In this document: in pieces, positions 44,870 through 55,887 of the stretch
Position numbering within the stretch: the stretch's first letter is position 1
How the letters are laid out: every line of letters starts with the position of its first letter
Made by a program: the position numbers and the translations under genes
Source of the DNA: Ypsolopha sequella
Lineage: Eukaryota; Arthropoda; Insecta; Lepidoptera; Ypsolophidae
Direction: 5' to 3'
Assembly: GCA_934047225.1 (NCBI GenBank)
Contig: OW204012.1
Location: forward strand, 5,332,001 to 5,396,000
DNA length: 64,000 nt
The notes under the pieces: model-generated
What the model was told of the DNA's origin: nothing
Seen by the model: only the letters and a program-made list of their open reading frames with translations
Databases searched by the model: none

Positions 44870-45105
44870 CAGTGGCGGGCACAGAACTTTTTTCCGGAAA
44901 AGTAATCAGAAGGTCAAGTACGAAAATATAAGAAAAATAAAAAAAAAGTTTGTATAACGCCAGGGTAGGCACTGCCTTTCCTAGAGTGAACATTTTCATA
45001 CAAACTTTTTTTTTAAGTGTTATTTAAATTTTTTCATATTTTTTTTTATTGTCGTACTTGACCTTCTGATTGCTTTTCCGGAAAAAAGTTCTGTGCACGC
45101 CACTG
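44870..45105. mobile_element. Palindromic hAT-type MITE, family N copy 3
   Basis: CAGTGGCGGGCACAGAACTT to its complement. CCTGTCTC occurs on both sides but 2 bp off the expected left boundary. Confidence 0.78.
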
Positions 45106-45235
45106 CCTGTCTCCCAGAGGCTACAGACTACAGATTTCCATCTGGTACGACCCTGACCTGACACTCCTCCTTGAACCTCTACAATATCATAATTATTAGC
45201 TAGATACATAAGATAAAGTTCAAACCACTTGTTAA

Positions 45236-45642
45236 GGCGCTAGTGAAAAAAAATTCGACACTTTTAAAACTTGCATATCTACTTCAGTAAATAATGTATT
45301 ATTTTGATGAAATAGTATATTATTTTTCTTTTTTTTTTTTCTAAGAATCTGTTGAAGAGAAACGCGATTGGAGAAATTCGGCTCGATACAAATATTTATT
45401 GAAATGAGGTCTTTTTCGAAACCAATTCTCCTGGTTTGACAATTTAGAATGACATAATGGACTTCAATTATATTATATTAGATGGGTTTTAACAGTATAA
45501 ACAAAATTTTGATATCAACTTTAGTACATTTTATATTAATAAAAAACTGACTTTTTGTTACTTTCCACGAATCCGTCCCTCTCGCACTGAGAGTTTTTTC
45601 ACATATGGAGTAATAGGGACGCTAAAACTTTTACATATCGCC
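45236..45642. mobile_element. Family F-like TTAA MITE
   Basis: It starts after TTAA (45232-45235) and ends before CTAA. It shares TCCGTCCCTCTCGCACTG and the GGAGTAA motif with other family F members and is the uninterrupted version of 3845-4495. Confidence 0.7.
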
Positions 45643-46581
45643 CTAACTAACTAGCCAAGACGAAAAACTCTGAATAAATCTGTCTCATATTTTTATGATT
45701 ACTGGTTGGTGTGATTTTCTCCTACGATAACGTAGCACGCAGCTCACAAATATTTATTCAGGTCCTATATCGCATACCCACAAGGCCAACTCTAAACTTA
45801 AAAAGAGCCGATACCCGTCTGACCTTGTTTGGTTCCCGCTCGTAAAATAATGAGCTCGTAAAGTTTACCTCGAAAGTGGAGTCACACAAAATGTATCCAG
45901 CGCAGCACTGCCGGCGTTCCTGTCATTATCTCTTACCGAGGCCTTGGTACACCTCCGACACTCAAACAAAGGCGCCGATTTAGTTACCTACCTACTACCC
46001 TCGCGCGCGTAACTAGCTTGTCCATACCCACAAGGAAATAATAAAGGTTGGGTTTACTTAAATTTAATAAAAAATACACTTGAATATAATAAAAAATATA
46101 GGAATAAGGAATTAATATTATTATAAATATATGCAATAGATATAATAAATATATGCCTAACTCCGTCCATTGGATTAGTCTTGCTACGAAGAAGGGTAAG
46201 AAATTTATCATAATATTAGTTACAAACAACTAAATGTAAAAAGTAAGCCTATATTTTAATTGAATAAAGATTTAAAAACTATAAGACAGGAGAAAATTAT
46301 ATTATTTGCCTTTGGGAAATAGAGCACGCGTGCTTGGTTGAAGCCAGGAACGCCTGGTTGGATCTTTTGTGTCTAGTTACAGAGGGACGGAAGGTGAGGG
46401 TCGTAGAAGGCCAGGCCCTAAGACCAATGTTTTCGTTCAAGGTCGCACAATCTATTCGCCAACGCCCGTGGTGGAATTTGGGCAAAAATAAAGTTAAGAA
46501 ACCGTCTATCTTGCCTTGTCGTTCTTTAAATAAATTGGAAGATGGATGGATGTTGTTGATACTATTGCATTAGGAATTAAC
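45643..46581. other. Unassigned DNA
   Basis: 46145-46205 repeats the GATTAGTCTTGC/AAGAAGGGTAAGAA fragment seen at 26690 and 34430. 46318-46510 is moderately GC-rich with a short open frame but no recognisable protein. Confidence 0.4.
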
Positions 46582-46585
46582 TTAA

Positions 46586-47000
46586 GGCGATGTGCGAAAA
46601 AAATACGGGTGTTTCTTTTCTGTGTATTTCATAAAATACACGAAAAATTTTAATACATTTCTGGTATATGCATTTTGACTATACAATATAGGGTTTGAAA
46701 TTGGAAAACATGTTTGGATAAATTTTCCTCTATAGAAATAATTGTTAAAATGAGGTCTTCAAACACACTTTTTCTCCTCGTTTGGCGTATAGGAACCATA
46801 TACAGAACTCAAACATATTTTGTGAGGTGTGTTTCAACAATATCTAGAGATTTGATATTTGAAATTTTGCTAGCTATTTTAGTTTTTTTAATAAAAATTT
46901 AAAACCAACTTTTTTCCCTTTTGCCCTGAATCCGCCCCTCTCGCACTGCGCGATTTTTCGCTTGGAGTGACAGTGACAAAAATAAAATTCGCATAGCCTC
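46586..47000. mobile_element. TTAA MITE, family F2 copy 1
   Basis: Flanked by TTAA at 46582-46585 and 47001-47004. Ends are GGCGATGTGCG and CGCATAGCCTC. About 95% alike to 51250-51665. Confidence 0.88.
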
Positions 47001-47111
47001 TTAAAAGCTTTCTAACGTTTTATCGATTGAATCAAAAAAACAGAAAAATAAATTGTTTTAAAAAAGGCGCTCTAGTAGAAACTTTGCCCACTAGAGAATA
47101 CATACATATAC

Positions 47112-47640
47112 TCACACCTGTCTCCAGTAGGGGTAGGCAGAGACTCCAGAGTTCCATGTGCTACGATCCAGACGCACCTCTTTCGCCTCTTCCACATCTA
47201 TCAATTTAGTCATACAAGCTCTTCTATTTCGGGCACTTTTAACATGGTCTTTCTTCAATATATCGCCAATTTGGTCAACACACGTCTTTCTAGGGCGGCC
47301 TGATCGAGCTGTACCTTCCACTTGCGCACCATAAATTTCTTTCGTCACTTCACTTTCATTCATCCTCTCTACATGTCCAAACCACCGAAGCATTCCTTTT
47401 TCTATTCAAGTCACTAATCTTCTTTCAGGCCGCAACGATCCCGTACGTCGATATTTTTCACTCTGTCATTCAATGTTAAACCACACATACTACGTAAGGA
47501 ACGCATTTCCACTGCATTCACTCTACTTTGATGTTTATCTTGCTATACCCAACATTCACTACCATACATAACTGTAGGAGCCAACACTCCATTATGCACC
47601 GCCAATCGCGCCTTTGCAGTCACATTTTGGCTGCCCATAA
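47112..47640 (-). pseudogene. LINE reverse-transcriptase C-terminal fragment
   Basis: Minus strand: AVHNGVLAPTVMYGSECWV, then a TAG stop, NAVEMRSLRSMCG, a further stop, and GMLRWFGHVERMNESEVTKE with GRPRKTC and SARNRRACMTKL. This is the well-known C-terminal tail of lepidopteran endonuclease/reverse-transcriptase LINEs. Both truncation and stops make it non-functional. Confidence 0.85.
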
Positions 47641-48049
47641 AGGGGTGTCTAAAGCGGGAGTTGGGCACGCGCACAAAGGGTTTCGTACCATCACAAAAAG
47701 GTAGGGAACCCTTTGTACGCGTGTCCGACGGAACCCTAAATTGTGATCGAGTCCGACGGAACCCAAAAACATTGTGGTAAATAACAACCATATAGATTCC
47801 ATGGTAACATTAAGGCGACGAAAAACAAGCTGCCAAAATGCAAACAACTCAACAAAGTGAAATAAAAGATTTCCTCGAATCTCCCTATTTTACATGAAAT
47901 TCCTATTTTATTAAGATCAACGTTCCGGCATGACGTCATGACAAACCATACCGGAAGAGTGGTTTTGAAGGTACTACCCTTTCCATCAGGCGTGGAAGTG
48001 GCCGGGAGGAATATGCAATCGGCATAAATTCTCAGAACAACTTTTTACC
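47641..48049. other. Family V fragments and unassigned DNA
   Basis: 47680-47765 holds duplicated GTCCGACGGAACCC pieces of family V. The rest shows no gene. Confidence 0.45.
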
Positions 48050-48515
48050 CAAATTCCCATAGCTTAATTTCTAGGATTTTTTTTTTTCAGATAGAAGCCG
48101 TTTTAGGACATAGTTTTCATTATTTTGGTAAATCAATTAACCATTATTTTTTCATGATTATTTAATGAATTGTCGGTTATGACTTCACTTGAGAATTTTA
48201 GACGTAATACTGATTGTGATGTATGATTGCTTATAAAAAAGTGGCCTGTCTCTGTCTGTCTACTCATCTGTCATCCATCTGTCAAATTATTATATATTTA
48301 TCTTGATAGCAAAGGACACATTTCAAAACAGCCATTTCTCAAGTGACGTCACATGAAGGCAAATGGAAGTTGCTGCTTTCTCGTAAAAATGTTCATTATC
48401 ATGAGGTTTTTTAGACGAGAAGTTCTAAAATACGGCTTATTAAACCTAAATCTCGAAATGGTTTCCAAATTAACACACCTTAACTTAATTTATTCTATGC
48501 GAATTACGACACTAT
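48050..48515. repeat. Interspersed repeat, family R copy 1
   Basis: AATTCCCATAGCTTAATTTC through CAAATTAACACACCTTAAC, matching 60950-61625 end to end apart from an extra 240-bp block in the latter. Non-coding. Confidence 0.75.
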
Positions 48516-48712
48516 TAAGCGCGAAAAGTGTGCCAGCAGAACACTCCCCGATGGCACAGACATGCACTTTCATGGGAAGATTTCAAAATTGTATTCAGAT
48601 GGTGGATATATGAGTATTGCTTGTGAAAATATGCCGCGCGAGCCCACGTGGTTTCACGTCAACTTAAAGTGGACATGACTAAGCTGATACAAAAGGTGAC
48701 TCACTCCCGTAT

Positions 48713-49012
48713 CAGGGGATCTAAAAAGGCAGACTTGGGTGAATCATAAAATGATTTGAAAGTAGGATGGAGTCAGAGTTTTTTCACGCTTGCAAAAGAG
48801 ACGGCATTAGAACGGAAACGAAACCAACACACGCTGATACTTACTAGAAAAATACATCTTTATTACATAAAGAAATTATAGTTAATGTCCTAATGTAGCC
48901 ATGATTTCAAAATAACTGAAGTTTTGCGTGCGTGGCATCTGATTAGAGCAGGATAGACAGTTAAAAAACCAAAGCGTTAGAGCAGGACTGAATTTTAGCC
49001 TTGTGCAGCCCC
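48713..49012. repeat. Chimeric junction of element Z and family D copy 4
   Basis: 48713-48820 matches the left part of the Z element at 44640 (GGTGAATCATAAAATGATTT). At about 48822 it switches to the 3' half of family D, which runs to GTGCAGCCCC and TTAA (49013-49016). Confidence 0.65.
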
Positions 49013-49016
49013 TTAA

Positions 49017-49774
49017 TATTTATTTTCTACATCGTAGCACTTTTCCGACAAACTATACCCTTGCAACTGATAGGCATTTAAAAAAACGGGCGAGTTCGGA
49101 CTAGGGATAAGTATGGACGAAGCCGAAAGCCGGGCACATCCACGCTACTCTCACCGCCTCACGACCAGGCGGCGCGGGCCTCGGGCAATGACCTTGTTAT
49201 ACCGATTTGAGGTGGGACTATGGGATTTGATGGTGTGCTCGCTCATGCCGCTTTATTGGTGCCTGGGAGCTTTAGTTCCGACAAAAAACGGAAACGTACG
49301 ACGTTCGACGACGAATTATTCTGAGCTCACGGAAGCATTTCGTTTATATATTTTGTTTAAACATTTGTTCTCTGGTCGAGCGTTTTTGGGGTGGAAATAT
49401 GCTTAAACGTGTATGGGAATTCCGAAAGTAGCGCTCTCAAGGGATTATCTACAGACAGGGTTGTCAACTCTCGGAGGAACCAACATGGGACATTTGAACA
49501 AATCGGTGGGCAATTGAATGAAAGTCGGGATTATTTTTTAATTTTAATTTGCTTTGTTTTGTAGAAGCATCATTCATATTTGATATGAAAAGTCAAAATT
49601 AATTTCGTCATTAAATTATTTATTTCGCGCGATTTATCTGTTTCGTTAATGACAATTATTTTATTTTAGAAAAAATCCGGAGAATTTATTGCATCCCGGG
49701 AGCTCGGGAGGTTGAACAATATTCCCGGAGTCTCCCGGGCATTTCGGCATTCCGGGCAAATAGCTAATTGTAAT
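49017..49774. other. Unassigned DNA, GC-rich at 49105-49250
   Basis: 49113-49250 is unusually GC-rich (CTCACGACCAGGCGGCGCGG) and could be an unrecognised exon or UTR, but no protein similarity or splice pair was convincing. 49680-49765 contains three CCCGGGAG-type motifs. Confidence 0.4.
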
Positions 49775-50190
49775 GTTATTCTTATGGGCAAAGAGTTTCG
49801 TTTAAGAAGCCCCTTTACGCCTGGATTTTTCTTAAGATTCATACAAAAGGTAAAAACTGATTGTAAAGTAAACCAGTGGTGTGTATATAACTTTTTTCCG
49901 GAAAAGCAATCAGAAGGTCAAGTTTGACAATAAATAAAATATGAAAAAGTATAAATAACACATCGAAAAAAAAAGTTGTTATGAAAATGTTCACTCTAGG
50001 GTAGACTGGCGTCATACAAACTTTCTTATTTCAAAGTGTTATTTAAATTTTTCTTTATTTTTTTCAAACTTGACCTTCTGGTACGCCACTGAAGTCAACA
50101 GCTTACTTTCTTCATATATTTTTTCATAAGTATTATCTAGCGACATCTAACTACGTCTCTAAGAGCCCAATAAGCGAAATTTAAACATAT
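49775..50190. repeat. Family Y repeat, split by an N element
   Basis: CGCCTGGATTTTTCTTAAGA and ATCTAGCGACATCTAACTAC match the complement of 58135-58315, where the sequence is continuous. Confidence 0.65.
49874..50091. mobile_element. Palindromic hAT-type MITE, family N copy 4
   Basis: CAGTGGTGTGTATATAACTT to GTACGCCACTG, with 8-bp flanks AAGTAAAC (49866-49873) and AAGTCAAC (50092-50099). The family Y sister copy reads AAGTCTAC once. Confidence 0.8.
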
Positions 50191-50257
50191 AGTTAGCCTA
50201 GTAAAAAAAAAAACTGACGTGTGAATATAAAATTTGAGCTATTCAACAGAAACCCTG

Positions 50258-50385
50258 AAATTCCCTGGCCGGGTCTCCGGTATGGGTTCGGGCGGTTGAT
50301 TGGATTTCACCTTGTATAATATATATTATATTTTACCTATCATTTTAATCGTATATATATTGCTACATAAATTAAATAAACCTTT
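50258..50385. repeat. Family A/J composite, inverted copy
   Basis: CTGGCCGGGTCTCCGGTATG, GGCGGTTGATTGGATTTCAC, then TTTTACCTATCATTTTAATC and TTGCTACATAAATTAAATAA: the complement of 26440-26570. Confidence 0.65.
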
Positions 50386-51005
50386 AATCAAACAAACAAA
50401 CAAACTACACATATTTCTTCACAAACACACTCTTACTCACACTAACACTATTCCACTACAACACATCCATACTCTCATACACACAACCAACATTTTAAAT
50501 TAGCCCTTTTAAGTTAGTTTTAATTTTATTTCTTTTGCATGCATGTTAAATGTATATATAGATGTAAACATTATATTTTACAGCATATTTTATAAATCAA
50601 AATAAACATCACCTATCGAAGTCTGTATCTCGTCGAGGGGATATGACACTGTTACCCTAAGATTCAGGATTACCTAAACTAAGGAACAGGATAACTCCCT
50701 GGGTACTTAAGATAAATTACTAAGACATAGAATAAAATATATCAGTCTTGTACCTAATTTTAAGAATATTTTTGTAACGAAAATAAAAAATTATTATTAT
50801 ATTATGTTATTAATCTTGTCCATGTACATTTATTATTTTATTAGATTAAATTTGACGTGCAAAAAAGTGTAATATATATACCTACTTTGCAAAACAAACT
50901 ATTTGAATTTGAAACTAGTAATTTTATATGCCGTCGTAGATAATTTTAAGAAATCCGGATTAGCGTTTCGTAGAGCCGGGTGAATATAAAACTGCGTCCA
51001 TCTTC
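50386..51005. other. Low-complexity and unassigned DNA
   Basis: 50390-50500 is CA/AC-rich. 50805-50935 is an inverted family J segment. No gene was recognised. Confidence 0.45.
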
Positions 51006-51739
51006 CAAAGATTTCAAAAGTAAAGATAAGCCCTTACCGTACTATGACATCACCAAAATGTTTCCACCCTTAAATGGGTGACGCTCACACGTTTTGGGAA
51101 TCAGTGCTCATCTGAACACAGTGATAGTTGGACGCCTTAAGTGCACTTAAAGTCAATCATTTTAACAACTTTAGTAGTCTGATCAGTTTGCTGACCTTAG
51201 GTAGACAGATTGCGCACTCATAAGTGTGCGCGTGTCGGCATTATGTTAAGGCGATATGCGAAAAAAATACGGGTGTTTCTTTTCTGTGTAATTCATGAAA
51301 TACACGGAAAATTATAGTCAGTTTCTGGTATATGCATTTTGATTACATAATCTAGGGTTTTGAAATTGGAAAACATGTTTGGATAAATTTTCCTCGATAG
51401 AAATAATTGTTGAAATGAGGTCTTCAAACACACTGTTTCACCTTGTTTGACGAATAGGAACCATATACAGAACTCAAACATATTTTATAAGGTGTGTTTT
51501 AACAATATCTAGAGATTTGATATTTGAAATTTTGCTATCTATTTTAGTTTTTTTAATAAAAATATAAAACCAACTTTTTTCCCTTTTGCCCTGAATCCGC
51601 CCCTCTCGCACTGCGCGATTTATCGCTTGCAGTGACAGTGACAAAAATAAAATTCGCATAGCCTCTTAACGCACGCATTCAAAAACAATGCAATAGATTT
51701 CAGGTGCCAGAGGGCTCATCTAAACTTTTGAAATCTTTG
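51006..51739. mobile_element. MITE, family H copy 2, split by a TTAA MITE
   Basis: Ends CAAAGATTTCAAAAGTAAAG and its near-complement. The two parts (51006-51249 and 51670-51739) rejoin to match the complement of 3093-3400. Confidence 0.85.
51250..51665. mobile_element. TTAA MITE, family F2 copy 2
   Basis: 416 bp between TTAA at 51246-51249 and 51666-51669. Ends GGCGATATGCG and CGCATAGCCTC. The empty TTAA is at 3160-3163. Confidence 0.93.
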
Positions 51740-51981
51740 CCATCTTCATGATACATTTAGTTTGTAACATCCATTGAGAAGTTCCGTAGAAACTGCGCAT
51801 TGTAATGTTGGCTAGACTAGCTCGGTTTCTTTATTGTAAATGGGCAAAGTTATTATTTTAGAGTTCCGTCAAAACCGGAATACCTTTTTGTTTTATTACT
51901 TTAGTCTGCATAATATTTTCTATAATTCGCACGGGTATTCCAAGAAATGTATCCGGGACGTTACGTAAAAAGAGAATAAAA

Positions 51982-52260
51982 AACCGGCCAAGTGCGAGAC
52001 GGACTCGCGCACGAATTGTTCCGTACCATTATCTATAAAAACGGCAAAAAACATGTCTGTTGTATGGGAGCCCCCTTAAATATTTATGTTATTCTGTTTT
52101 TTAGTATTTTTTGTTATAGCGGCAACAGAAATACATCACCTGTGAAAATTTCTACTGTCTAACTATCACGGTTCATGAGATACAGCCTGGTGACAGACGG
52201 ACAGCGGAGTCTTAGTAATAGGGTCCCGTTGGTTACCCTTTGGGTACGGAACGCTAAAAA
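51982..52260. repeat. Lepidopteran interspersed repeat, family V copy
   Basis: CCGGCCAAGTGCGAGACGGA at the start, TTGTATGGGAGCCCCCTTAA, GAGATACAGCCTGGTGACAG, and GGGTACGGAACGCTAAAAA at the end. Nearly identical to 63560-63810. Confidence 0.82.
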
Positions 52261-52507
52261 TATTGACATTACTAACTAGAATTTGATCCTGGTGTAATAA
52301 TATATACTACAGGGTAGTAATTATTAAAATAAAATATTAAAAATTTGTAGATATATTAATAATTTGCAATATTCCGCTAAACACTCTTACCATGCTATTC
52401 AAAATGCAGACTCAAGCACCGCCCGCCCTCCCGCATAAAACATGCACAAGCAAAGCAAGCAGTACGAGCACAAAATAAAGCAATCTTACATAACAAGCAA
52501 GAAAACT

Positions 52508-52550
52508 TATCGACACGTGTTTCGCCTCTAAACGAGGCATCCTCGGGATG
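52508..52550 (-). ncRNA. Hammerhead-ribozyme-like motif 3
   Basis: Minus strand: ATC, then CCGAGGA (core CTGANGA with one change), stem GCCTC/GAGGC with loop GTTTA, then GAAA, CACGTG, TC and GAT. The cleavage triplet is GTC and stem I is at least 3 bp. The flanking sequence is a GC-rich repeat to about 52620. Confidence 0.45.
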
Positions 52551-52918
52551 TGTAGTCCGCCCGACCGCTCGACAGCAAATGACGAGCTGCCGCCCAGAGC
52601 TCACCTTTTATACACCGGCCTGACTAGTTGTTTGGTGGGAATAAATGGATGACGAAAACATACGTAAAAGGGGGGTACTTATAAAATTAGTTTGTTCGTT
52701 CAGTAAATCATAAAATAAAGTTTGTGTTATCAATCTTAGATTACAGATTAGTTTATGGAAACGGAAATACGTACTTTTGACCTGCAGTTCAAGATACATA
52801 TTTCCATACGATTTTAACCTTGATGACATTGCGATAAAGCCTGCCATTGGGTAGGTTGACGTGTAGGGGACCGTACACGTCCGGTTTAGCTGTAGGCGAC
52901 AGGCTGACAGGTTATTAA

Positions 52919-53334
52919 GGGGCTATACCGTGAAAATTGACACTTTTTGAAGTTATTTATCTGCTCTTTCAATGAAGTTCCAAGTAAAATAAATTAGTAT
53001 AACAATTTTGGGACCTTTTACTAGATTTTGGTCTATCAGAAACGCGATAGGAGGAGTTTCATTCGATAGAAATAATTATTGAAATCAGGTCTAAATTAAC
53101 ACTTTTTTTGATATTCTGACAAATTAGGATAGCATGCAGACTTGAAAAATATTTATTTAGATGGGTTTTAACTACACCTAAATTACTGGTTATGGAATTT
53201 TTTGTAGCTATTTTAGTTAATTTTGCATTAATTTAAAACCGACTTTTTGACAATTTTCCCCGATTCCTTCCCTTTCGCACTGCGGGTCTTTCTGCCTGGA
53301 GTAACGGGGACATTTGCTAGCACGGTATATCACC
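52919..53334. mobile_element. TTAA MITE, family F copy near-identical to 51-465
   Basis: Flanked by TTAA at 52915-52918 and 53335-53338. Only a handful of differences from the copy at the window start, so both are recent. Confidence 0.9.
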
Positions 53335-53338
53335 TTAA

Positions 53339-54010
53339 CCGATATGAATATGTAGGATTTCAGCAGCTAATAGTTCAACCGTGTAAACGTGACCTAATTC
53401 ATGTTGGAAAATCTTTACGTAATGTACAGACGCTTGCAGTTCAAGCTCCCTATCTGGAAACGATTGTCATGCTGGTGTCCGTACATTTTAATTACCTCTT
53501 GTTTGATGACACCTGCTTGGAAAGAAGCATTGTTTGGACTCAGCCGAATTCTTTTGGAAATTAAGCTAAGTGGAAATTAAGCTAAGGGAATTGAGTTGTG
53601 ATTTAAAAAGATCTGAGCTTGGTAAAACAAGCTAACAAATGGCACAGTTTATATTCAGCCCGAGCGGAGCCGCAGGCGAAGTTCAAACGGTGTAATAATA
53701 ATAATAATAATAATAAAACAATTTATTTCCAAATAATATACAAGTAGTTATATTAGTTAATCTAACTTATTACATTGACTAGCTCGCCCTTCGGGCTCGC
53801 CTACTCACTCGCAAAACTCCTATACAAAATCCCATACAACGACACGCCTCACTAAAACGTCAAAAAACCATGTCAAATGTCGAGGTTTTTCCCCACTCAC
53901 AATTAGACACCCGACATTCCATACATACAACACTACCATGTCAAAAGACTCCTTCAAACTAAACAACCATGTCAGTCAGTCAGTGAGTGAGTTACCGTTT
54001 TGTAGCTTTA
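53339..54010. other. Unassigned DNA with an (ATA)n run
   Basis: An open frame runs to 53564 but shows no recognisable domain. 53694-53715 is a microsatellite. 53775-53830 (GACTAGCTCGCCCTTCGGGC) starts like a family W relative. Confidence 0.4.
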
Positions 54011-54276
54011 TACAAGGTGACTTTTTGATCATCGTCCAAATTCATACTGGAGGCTTGGTAAGTGATCAGCATCATGAATCAATAACAATTTGTGTGAAAT
54101 TCGTAAATTGAAATTTCGACTTCCCATAGTAATTCACTCCAAGTCCTGAGTGAATCACTATGGGGAGACGAAATTTCATTATATGAATTTTACAAAAATT
54201 GTTATTGGTTCATGATGCTGATCACTTACCAAGGCTCAATTATGAATTTGGATGATGTTCACAAATTCACCTTGTA
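54011..54276. mobile_element. Palindromic MITE, family B copy 5
   Basis: TACAAGGTGACTTTTTGATC to the diverged complement (ACAAATTCACCTTGTA). Confidence 0.85.
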
Positions 54277-54399
54277 TATAGTCAATTAATTAGAATTTAA
54301 TACAATATTTAATTTAAATTATTAATCACAAAATAAATTTATATTATATAATTCATGCAAAAGTAATAATAAAATTAGTAATATTGAATATCCATACAT

Positions 54400-54600
54400 T
54401 AAATATTATTTGGACACCCAAAATTGGGTAAAGGCCTCCTCCTTATGCCATTCTAGGCGATCTTCAATACCAGTCTTGTCCACGTGTTGCCGGCTATCGC
54501 GGTGATGATGTCGCTCCAGCGTCTCTTTGGGTGACCAGGCATCCGGCGTCCATCTCTCGGATACCAGTGAACGGTGTATAGTGGAGACCACATCAAGCTA
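54400..54600 (-). pseudogene. LINE RT C-terminal fragment
   Basis: Minus strand frames read HWYPRDGRRMPG with PKRRWSDIITAIAGNTWTRL and then EEAFTQFWVSK. They match the C-terminus of the LINE at 40665 (HWYPREAKRPPG, QRWYDDI, EEAFTQIWVPR). Short, frameshifted and dead. Confidence 0.75.
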
Positions 54601-55000
54601 TACACTTGCAGTACGACATTAGCCCCTACAGAGAAGAATATAAGATAGGTGCAAAGTCCAATGTGTCTTACTTGATGCGGTCTCCACTCCACTGTCCCAA
54701 TAGTGTCCGGTACGTTACTGTAACAAACCAAGATAAATCCACACTATAAATATCTCCCTGATACCCATTACTTGCGTCCCTCTATCTATCGAGGGACAGA
54801 GACCGTGTCCGGTACATTTACAGCTAAACCGCAGATTTATTCGCTTTTGGACCGGGTCATAATTTGATAACATGGGTCAAGCGCAGGACCGGACTAAGAA
54901 ATGTAGGGTGAATCGAAAATCGACTTTTTTCGAATTTCATATCGCGTGGGTGGAATTAATTTGAAGCAATCGATTTATAGACAACATGATGAATAAATAC

Positions 55001-55456
55001 ACTTCACTCGTTTCACAGTTTATAAGCTTATTTGACCCGACCGGTTTCAGTTTTACACCATCATCAAGGGTTTAGACTACTTGGATGTTATTCCGTGCAA
55101 TAAATTGTATAGTAAACACTGTTTAGTAAACAACTAAGTACATTTATTGCACACTTCACTCGTTTCACAGTTTATAAGCTTATTTGACTCGACCGGTTTC
55201 GGTTTTACACCATCAACAAGGGTTTAGACTACTTGGATGTTATTCCGTGCAATAAATTGTATAGTAAACACTGTTTAGTAAACAACTAAGTACATTTATT
55301 GCACACTTCACTCGTTTCACAGTTTATAAGCTTATTTGACTCGACCGGTTTCGGTTTTACACCATCAACAAGGGTTTAGACTACTTGGATGTTATTCCGT
55401 GCAATAAATTGTATAGTAAACACTGTTTAGTAAACAACTAAGTACATTTATTGCAC
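55001..55456 (-). repeat. Three 152-bp tandem units with hammerhead-like motifs
   Basis: Exact 152-bp period (CACTTCACTCGTTTCACAGT at about 55000, 55152, 55304), followed by a partial inverted unit (55456-55500). On the minus strand each unit reads ACCC, TTGATGA (TTGTTGA in units 2-3), GGT-loop-ACY, GAAA, CCGG, TC, then GGGT (GAGT in 2-3): a hammerhead layout at 55035-55071, 55187-55223 and 55339-55375. Core changes (C3 to T; A to T in two units) predict weak or no cleavage. It resembles retrozyme or Penelope-derived satellite arrays. Confidence 0.7.
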
Positions 55457-55500
55457 GGAATAACATCCAAGTAGTCTAACTAAACCCTTGAAACCGGTAA

Positions 55501-55887
55501 AAAGAAATTGAATTGAATTTATAATTCAATTTTCTGTTTTGGATCAAAAGATAACCAAATTTCAGATCTGTAACTCATTCCGTCTACGAACAAGAGTCAT
55601 TCGCTGTTTTGAAGGCAAATTAAAAAATGCCCGGCATTTGTAAAATATAAATATAAATTAATAATATAATGTTAATTTATATCTCCTTGCGATGGATAAA
55701 TCGCGAAGAGTTCAAACAGAAATTTATTTCTATCAAAGTTTCGATAAGATTATATTGTAATGTGTATTCTTCACTACCGGATGCTGTAACAGGTGATGGT
55801 AGGGCATATTGGTCTTTGACTAGCTTTGAATACACTAGCGTCCTCTAGGCGCCAAGTGGCTCAATGTAAAAAATGGATATCTATAAA
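55501..55887. other. Unassigned DNA
   Basis: No gene or repeat was recognised. Confidence 0.45.

Noticed and set aside
49113..49406. Possible E(Pc) upstream exon in GC-rich DNA
   Set aside because: The translation does not resemble the conserved E(Pc) N-terminus and no matching splice donor was seen.
50300..50503. His/Thr-rich frame
   Set aside because: It reads through a CA-rich low-complexity tract and part of a MITE terminus.
53247..53564. 105-codon frame after the family F MITE
   Set aside because: It begins inside the MITE and no domain could be recognised; possible exon status cannot be supported.
55001..55456. CRISPR-like array
   Set aside because: Whole 152-bp units repeat without unique spacers, and the context is an animal genome.
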